A stretch of 10,540 nucleotides of DNA from positions 1 to 10,540 of the forward strand of contig JAUXST010000125.1 in NCBI GenBank assembly GCA_030679805.1, read 5' to 3'. Origin of the DNA: Reyranella sp. Lineage in GTDB: Bacteria > Pseudomonadota > Alphaproteobacteria > Reyranellales > Reyranellaceae. The translations under genes were made by a program, and so were the position numbers. The notes below the pieces were generated by a model, which made no database searches, was not told where the DNA came from, and worked only from the letters and a program-made list of their open reading frames with translations. Shown piece after piece: positions 6,874 through 10,540 of this stretch. Positions within the stretch are counted from its first letter, which is position 1. Each line of letters starts with the position of its first letter.

Positions 6874-7409
6874 CCAGCCCAGTCCGCTTTCAACAGGCTG
6901 TACATCAGCACGCCGCGATACTGGCCATCGACGAGAAGCCGGTCGCGCATCACGTCCGACTCCTGCGTGAAGCCGAGCCGCGTCGCCAGCCCGCGGGAAG
7001 CGGTGTTCTCCGGCTCGATGAGCGCCTCGATCCGGTGCATGTCCATCGCCGAGAAGCAGTGCGCCAGCACGACTTCAGCGGCCTCGGTCATCAGCCCCTG
7101 GTGCCAAAAGGCCGGCACGACGATCCAGCCCAGCGCCAGCCGCCGGTTCCTTGGATCGACGTTGTGATAGTTGATCATGCCGGCGAAGCCGCCCGAGCGC
7201 ACCACGACCGCCCACATGCCGTGCCAGCGACGCTCGACGGCCAGGGTCTGGCGGATGCGGCTGGCGGTTTCCGCCATATCGACCGAGGGCGGCGCGTCCC
7301 AGAACCGCATCGCCTCCGGATCGCCATAGGCGGCATGGAGGCCCGGGGCATCGCTCTCCTCGATCGGACGCAGCAGAAGCCGCCTGGTTTCGAAAATCGG
7401 CAAGGTCAT
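6870..7409 (-). CDS. GNAT-family N-acetyltransferase (RimJ/RimL type)
   Basis: The 179-residue product fits the Acetyltransf_3 (RimJ/RimL-like) type, which uses acetyl-CoA to acetylate protein N-termini or small amines. It opens with the hallmark ETRRLLLRPI (7-16). The acetyl-CoA-binding motif A region is LGWIVVPAFWHQGLMTEA (93-110), with HQGLMTEA in place of the usual R/Q-x-x-G-x-A loop. It continues with IEALIEPEN (127-135) and ends with SRGLATRLGF (138-147), the usual final helix and strand. Length is normal and no truncation is seen. Only a weak AGG lies before the ATG. The substrate cannot be predicted. It is co-directional with the unknown gene 75 bases upstream. Confidence 0.88.
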   Translation of the reverse strand: MTLPIFETRRLLLRPIEESDAPGLHAAYGDPEAMRFWDAPPSVDMAETASRIRQTLAVERRWHGMWAVVVRSGGFAGMINYHNVDPRNRRLALGWIVVPAFWHQGLMTEAAEVVLAHCFSAMDMHRIEALIEPENTASRGLATRLGFTQESDVMRDRLLVDGQYRGVLMYSLLKADWAG

Positions 7410-7484
7410 CGCGAAACCTAGCTCCGGCCTGCTCTGCCTTCAACGCAGTGCTGCGATCGGTGCGGCGACCGCGCTGTGCAACCG

Positions 7485-7841
7485 TTACGACGGTGAACGA
7501 CCCCACGCGCGCCGGATTGCCAACGCGCGGCGAAGCGCCCGGGCAGTGGCGTCGTCCAGGCAGAAGACGCGTTCGCTGCGATAGCGCTGGTAGCGAACGA
7601 CCTCGATGGCACCCACGGTCGCCGCCAGCCGGTCGGCATCGGCCTTGTGTTCGAAAGCGCAATGGACAGCCGGGCCACATTCGTCCTCGACCGAGCGGAC
7701 GGAATAGTGCCCCTGCGGGCCGAAGGTCACGATCAGGTCGTGCAGCGCCCGCGCCGTCTCGACGATAAGGCGTCCACCCTGGTCGGCCTGGCCAAGCACC
7801 AGATAGGGGCTGATCGTTTCGAGCGTAAGTTGTTGTTTCAT
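7485..7841 (-). CDS. Uncharacterised 118-residue protein
   Basis: I do not recognise this family. The sequence has no signal peptide or membrane segment and is likely cytoplasmic. It alternates short helices and strands: 24-40 (helical, RLIVETARALHDLIVTFG), 45-63 (strand-rich, HYSVRSVEDECGPAVHCAFE), 65-77 (helical), 79-94 (strand, IEVVRYQRYRSERVFCL) and a basic helix at 97-112. That order would suit a small ferredoxin-like alpha/beta fold. Cys55, Cys61 and Cys94 are the only cysteines. The ATG at 7841 has no clear ribosome site. The codon bias and the absence of a better frame support it being real. It may be co-transcribed with the acetyltransferase gene downstream. Confidence 0.65.
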   Translation of the reverse strand: MKQQLTLETISPYLVLGQADQGGRLIVETARALHDLIVTFGPQGHYSVRSVEDECGPAVHCAFEHKADADRLAATVGAIEVVRYQRYRSERVFCLDDATARALRRALAIRRAWGRSPS

Positions 7842-7937
7842 GCTCGGGTAACGGCGTGCACTGCACCCAGTTCCATCGCAACGCTTGCCGACTTGAGACG
7901 TTACCTTGTCGTTCGGTGACAGCGGCGGTGCCAGGTA
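7842..7937. promoter_or_regulatory. Divergent intergenic region
   Basis: These 96 bases separate two divergently read genes and should contain both promoters. Visible structure: GGTAACG (7847-7853) and its inverted copy CGTTACC (7899-7905), and the small palindrome GTGCACTGCAC (7856-7866). No convincing -35/-10 pair was found, so operator roles are only possible. Confidence 0.3.
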
Positions 7938-8387
7938 ATGAAGCGCGCAATCATGATTTTCGCCCTCGTGAGCATAGTGGCCGGCGTCGCCCTTGCCCAG
8001 TTGCCGCGATCATCCTCCGAGCCAAGTGCAGCGGCGAAGGCGACTGCAGAGTTCCTTCCGCCAGCCCGGCCGGAAGTTGCAGAGGCCCCTGAGGTTGCAC
8101 AGGCCCGGGCCACGCCGACCCTGACCGCCCACCGGGCCCCGGTGCCGATGGTGCTCAGCCGCCGGACGCCCGCTGCCGTTCCGGCGACGGCACCTGATCC
8201 GGCACTCCCCGAAAAGGCCACGGGCCTGACCGAAGCAGACGCCAGGGCGGCGATATTGGCCGACGGCTACAAGAAGGTTCTCGCCGTGGGCAAGACAACC
8301 GACGGAACCTGGCGCGCCCGGGCGCTTCGCGGCACGATCGAGGTGGTGCTGCGCGTCGATGCCCGGGGGAACGTGATCGGGGAGTGA
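7938..8387 (+). CDS. Small exported protein with PepSY-like C-terminal domain
   Basis: The 149-residue product has a signal peptide (1-20, ending VALA before Q). A low-complexity Ala/Pro-rich linker follows at about 22-95. The C-terminal domain of about 50 residues (97-149) reads LTEADARAAILADGYKKV, then TWRARALRGTIEVVLRVDARGNV. This helix plus antiparallel strands ending in VDxxGxV is the pattern of PepSY-like domains, which occur in periplasmic proteins and are often thought to inhibit or modulate other proteins. The linker suggests the domain is held away from the membrane or wall. The start is ATG 7938, with AGG close upstream; the signal peptide supports it. The stop is 27 bases from the end of the convergent patatin gene. 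The function is unassigned. Confidence 0.75.
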   Translation: MKRAIMIFALVSIVAGVALAQLPRSSSEPSAAAKATAEFLPPARPEVAEAPEVAQARATPTLTAHRAPVPMVLSRRTPAAVPATAPDPALPEKATGLTEADARAAILADGYKKVLAVGKTTDGTWRARALRGTIEVVLRVDARGNVIGE

Positions 8388-8414
8388 GCGCGGGACATCA
8401 AGGTTCGGAGCGTC

Positions 8415-9683
8415 CTAGCGTGGCGATGCCTGCGCGAGCCGATGGATCGGCGTCGGATTGAAACCCGGCGGCACATTCTGCCACGGCAAACCATTCAACA
8501 TTGCTTCGCGACCGACCGCATAGAGTCTGCGCATATAGGCTTGGTCGAACGGCTCCTTGATCTTGTCAGTAAAACTCTCAGGAATGTAGGCCACGTTGTA
8601 GTCGATGCCGTCACGCCGGGCGATGACGTAGAGCTGGTAGAGATCGCTCAGTCCCTGCGACTGGATGAGCGTTGCGACGGCGCGGTCGGCGATCACGATG
8701 GTGCTGCGCTCCACTGTCTCCTGGTTGCCGCCCGGCCGGGCGTTGCGAATGATGAACAGACGGCGTTTGCGCTTGAGCAGAGTCTCGACCGCGCGGGGAG
8801 CCGCGGCAGCCGCCTCCTTGCGAACGTCGTCGCCGCCGAGCGACGGTGGATAGAGAACCACCTGGGCCAGCGTGCCGCCGTCGACGTGCATTTCCTGGTA
8901 GCGTTCGCCGCCCACCTCGATGTCGAACATCACCGGCGGCAGGATGCCGGGGATCGATGCCGACGCGAGCAGGATGCGGGCGAAGAGTTCTGCCGCCCGC
9001 GCGTGGCCGCTGGCGGCGATCGAGCCCATGTTCCACAGCACCCCGACCGGCACGTCGAGGTTGGCCGTCGCGACGAACAGGAGCCGGCCCTTTTCGGTGT
9101 ACTCGCGGGCGATCGCCGCGAGGAACGCCGGCGTCACGAAACGCCGGATCAATCGCAGGAGCGGCGCGGAATCATAGAGCGAGTCGCCCAGCAACCCGGC
9201 CACCAACCCACGGCTGGTCATGACGTCGGCGGCGCCGGTGTCGGTGTAGACGCGCTCGAGATCCCCGTCGTAATCCGGACCGAGGAAGGCAAACGGCGCA
9301 GTGAGCGCCCCGGTGCTGACGCCGGTCACGCCCTTGAATGCCGGCCGGCTGCCCAGCTGCGTCCAGGCGGTCAGCAACCCCGCGCCGAAGGCGCCATTCT
9401 CGCCGCCCCCCGAGATGGCGAGAAAGTCCACCGACCCGGGCATGCCGCCACGCCGCAGCGTGTAGGCGACCTCGCGACGCAGGGCCTCGAACGCGATGCG
9501 CCCGAAAAGCCTGTCATTGCTGCCGTCGAGAACGACGCGGCAGTCCTCCGGCATGCCGGGAAAGCCCGCCCGGGCGCCGAGTTTCTCCGGCGGCGCGGCA
9601 AGTCTCGCCGGCGCGCCGCACCCGCCGACCGCCGCCGAGGCTGCTCCGGCACCGACGATGCCGAGGAGGGACCGACGTTTCAT
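8415..9683 (-). CDS. Patatin-like phospholipase, predicted lipoprotein
   Basis: The 422-residue serine lipid hydrolase has all parts of the patatin Ser-Asp dyad. The oxyanion-hole motif SGGGENGAFGAG is at 91-102, the elbow GVSTG carries nucleophile Ser123, and DGG carries Asp268. The N-terminus MKRRSLLG followed by a hydrophobic stretch to VGGC (19-22) looks like a lipoprotein signal with acylated Cys22. The paired arginines followed by S-L-L also resemble a Tat signal, so export may be by Tat. Patatin-family enzymes cleave acyl chains from phospholipids or other lipids. Here the enzyme would sit on the periplasmic side of a membrane. Length and domain order are complete. No strong ribosome site is seen. 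It lies 93 bases behind the channel-like gene on the same strand. Confidence 0.9.
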   Translation of the reverse strand: MKRRSLLGIVGAGAASAAVGGCGAPARLAAPPEKLGARAGFPGMPEDCRVVLDGSNDRLFGRIAFEALRREVAYTLRRGGMPGSVDFLAISGGGENGAFGAGLLTAWTQLGSRPAFKGVTGVSTGALTAPFAFLGPDYDGDLERVYTDTGAADVMTSRGLVAGLLGDSLYDSAPLLRLIRRFVTPAFLAAIAREYTEKGRLLFVATANLDVPVGVLWNMGSIAASGHARAAELFARILLASASIPGILPPVMFDIEVGGERYQEMHVDGGTLAQVVLYPPSLGGDDVRKEAAAAAPRAVETLLKRKRRLFIIRNARPGGNQETVERSTIVIADRAVATLIQSQGLSDLYQLYVIARRDGIDYNVAYIPESFTDKIKEPFDQAYMRRLYAVGREAMLNGLPWQNVPPGFNPTPIHRLAQASPR

Positions 9684-9776
9684 TGCCGTCAGTCTGCCTC
9701 TCCGATGGCACCCGAAGCAATGGCGGGCGGCGGATTTGGCGCGGGCGCCCGCCGCCGGCGCAGGGGTCGGGCCGGC

Positions 9777-10241
9777 TCAGCGGCGGCGGACCAGCAACGG
9801 CCAGTAGGCCTGCATCATCGCGAAGATGAAGGCGGTGCTGATGCCGAACAGCATCATGCCGCCGACCGCCTCCAGCGCCCCCATCATCCGCCAATGCCCG
9901 GGCAGCTTCAGTCCCGAGGCGCCGCGCGTGGTGAGCGAGTCGACCGAATAGAGAATCGCCTCGAGGGGCGAGTCGAGCGCCCCCAGCCACAGATAGGCCG
10001 CCGCCCAGATCGCCGCTTCGACGCCGTGCAGGATGGCGAGAAGCAGTCCGGTCGACCCGACGAGGCCGATCACCATCGCGATGACATGACGCGGGGCAAG
10101 CCGCCGGCCGGTGACCCGGAACCGGATATTCAGCGTCACGAGCGCCAGAACGACCACGCCGGTCGCATGGATGGCGATCGTGAGCGCGATGAGCGACAGG
10201 CCCCAGATCCAGTTCACGGGGTTGAAGAACTCCATCTCCAT
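9777..10241 (-). CDS. Two-pore-helix potassium-channel-like membrane protein with altered filter
   Basis: The 154-residue protein has membrane segments at about 13-37, 52-70, 73-88 and 119-148. A pore-loop-like stretch at 90-115 lies before the last helix. The sequence after it, HWRMMGALEAVGGMMLFGISTAFIF (116-140), matches bacterial two-TM potassium channel proteins of the Ion_trans_2 type. These usually have TTxGYGD in the loop, but here it reads LTTRGASGL (103-111), without the GYG selectivity filter. It may form a different pore or no channel at all. The first ATG (10241) follows GGGGA nine bases upstream; a second in-frame ATG is at 10235. It starts 15 bases after the SulP/STAS gene, so the two probably form one operon. 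Confidence 0.8.
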   Translation of the reverse strand: MEMEFFNPVNWIWGLSLIALTIAIHATGVVVLALVTLNIRFRVTGRRLAPRHVIAMVIGLVGSTGLLLAILHGVEAAIWAAAYLWLGALDSPLEAILYSVDSLTTRGASGLKLPGHWRMMGALEAVGGMMLFGISTAFIFAMMQAYWPLLVRRR

Positions 10242-10256
10242 CGCACATCCCCGGGT

Positions 10257-10540
10257 TCAATGAGATCGGCCGAGGCTGCGAACCGCCTCGTCGACCGAGT
10301 GGAACACATGGTCGGCGCCGAGCGCCGCCAGCAAGCCGCTGCGCCGGGCGGCGGCCGCGGCGCGATCGGCCTCGAGACGGGCCAGCGCCACGTCGATGCC
10401 GCGGTGCCGCAGGCGGGCGATCGTGTCGATGAGGGCCTCGGCGCCGGTATAGTCGATCAGCGTGATGCCGCTCGCCTCGATCACCACCAGCCGAACGCCG
10501 CCGGTTTCGGCCAGCGCCCTGTCGAGTTGGCCGCGGATAT
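10257..10540 (-). CDS. STAS-domain C-terminus of a probable SulP-family anion transporter (partial)
   Basis: The frame stays open to the window edge, so only the last 93 residues are present and the start lies beyond 10540. The visible part is a STAS domain: IRGQLDRAL, the strand VRLVVIEASGI, the turn LIDYTGAEAL, and the helix LIDTIARLRHRGIDVALARL. It ends in SGLLAALGADHVFHSVDEAV, a segment typical of the STAS tail of SulP (sulfate permease) transporters. In anti-sigma antagonists the turn has a phosphorylated Ser (DSSG); here it is DYTG, as expected for a transporter tail. The membrane part is not in the window, so a free-standing STAS protein cannot be excluded. The channel-like gene follows 15 bases downstream. 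Confidence 0.8.
   Translation of the reverse strand, partial: IRGQLDRALAETGGVRLVVIEASGITLIDYTGAEALIDTIARLRHRGIDVALARLEADRAAAAARRSGLLAALGADHVFHSVDEAVRSLGRSH

Overview
The window looks like chromosomal DNA of a high-GC proteobacterium, most likely an alphaproteobacterium. The evidence is strong G/C preference at third codon positions, a cobalamin-riboswitch-controlled BtuB receptor, several short exported proteins, and a dispersed palindromic repeat with a CCTGAG...CGAAGGAT core. The genus cannot be fixed from sequence alone. I saw no phage, CRISPR, toxin-antitoxin, tRNA or rRNA signature.

Layout, left to right. (1) 1-1143 (+) is the C-terminal part of lnt, apolipoprotein N-acyltransferase, cut by the window edge. 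(2) 1158-2623 (-) holds a secreted Sel1-repeat protein. Behind it lies a small GFA-family protein that seems to have lost its middle by an in-frame deletion. (3) 2624-3117 is mostly non-genic. It carries a MITE-like inverted repeat (2814-2899) that abuts a short coding-like fragment of unknown origin. (4) 3171-5965 (+) is a vitamin B12 module: a cobalamin riboswitch, btuB, and a small polytopic membrane protein that probably shares the btuB transcript. A secreted dienelactone-hydrolase-like protein (6028-6873) follows on the same strand. (5) 6870-7841 (-) has a RimJ-type GNAT acetyltransferase and an unrecognised 118-residue protein. (6) 7938-8387 (+) encodes a small exported protein with a PepSY-like C-terminus. 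(7) 8415-10540 (-) has the STAS end of a SulP-type transporter, a two-TM potassium-channel-like protein with a non-canonical filter, and a patatin-family lipoprotein.

Functionally, the clearest unit is the B12 module. Cobalamin binding to the leader RNA is expected to shut off synthesis of the outer-membrane receptor and, if co-transcribed, the membrane protein behind it. That makes the membrane protein a candidate partner in cobalamin or cobalt handling. The SulP/channel-like pair at the right edge is separated by only 15 bases and is probably an operon. Most other genes are ordinary envelope or housekeeping functions. The points most worth a second look are the B12-linked membrane protein, the internally deleted GFA gene, the MITE-like repeat with the orphan fragment beside it, and the altered pore motif of the channel-like protein.
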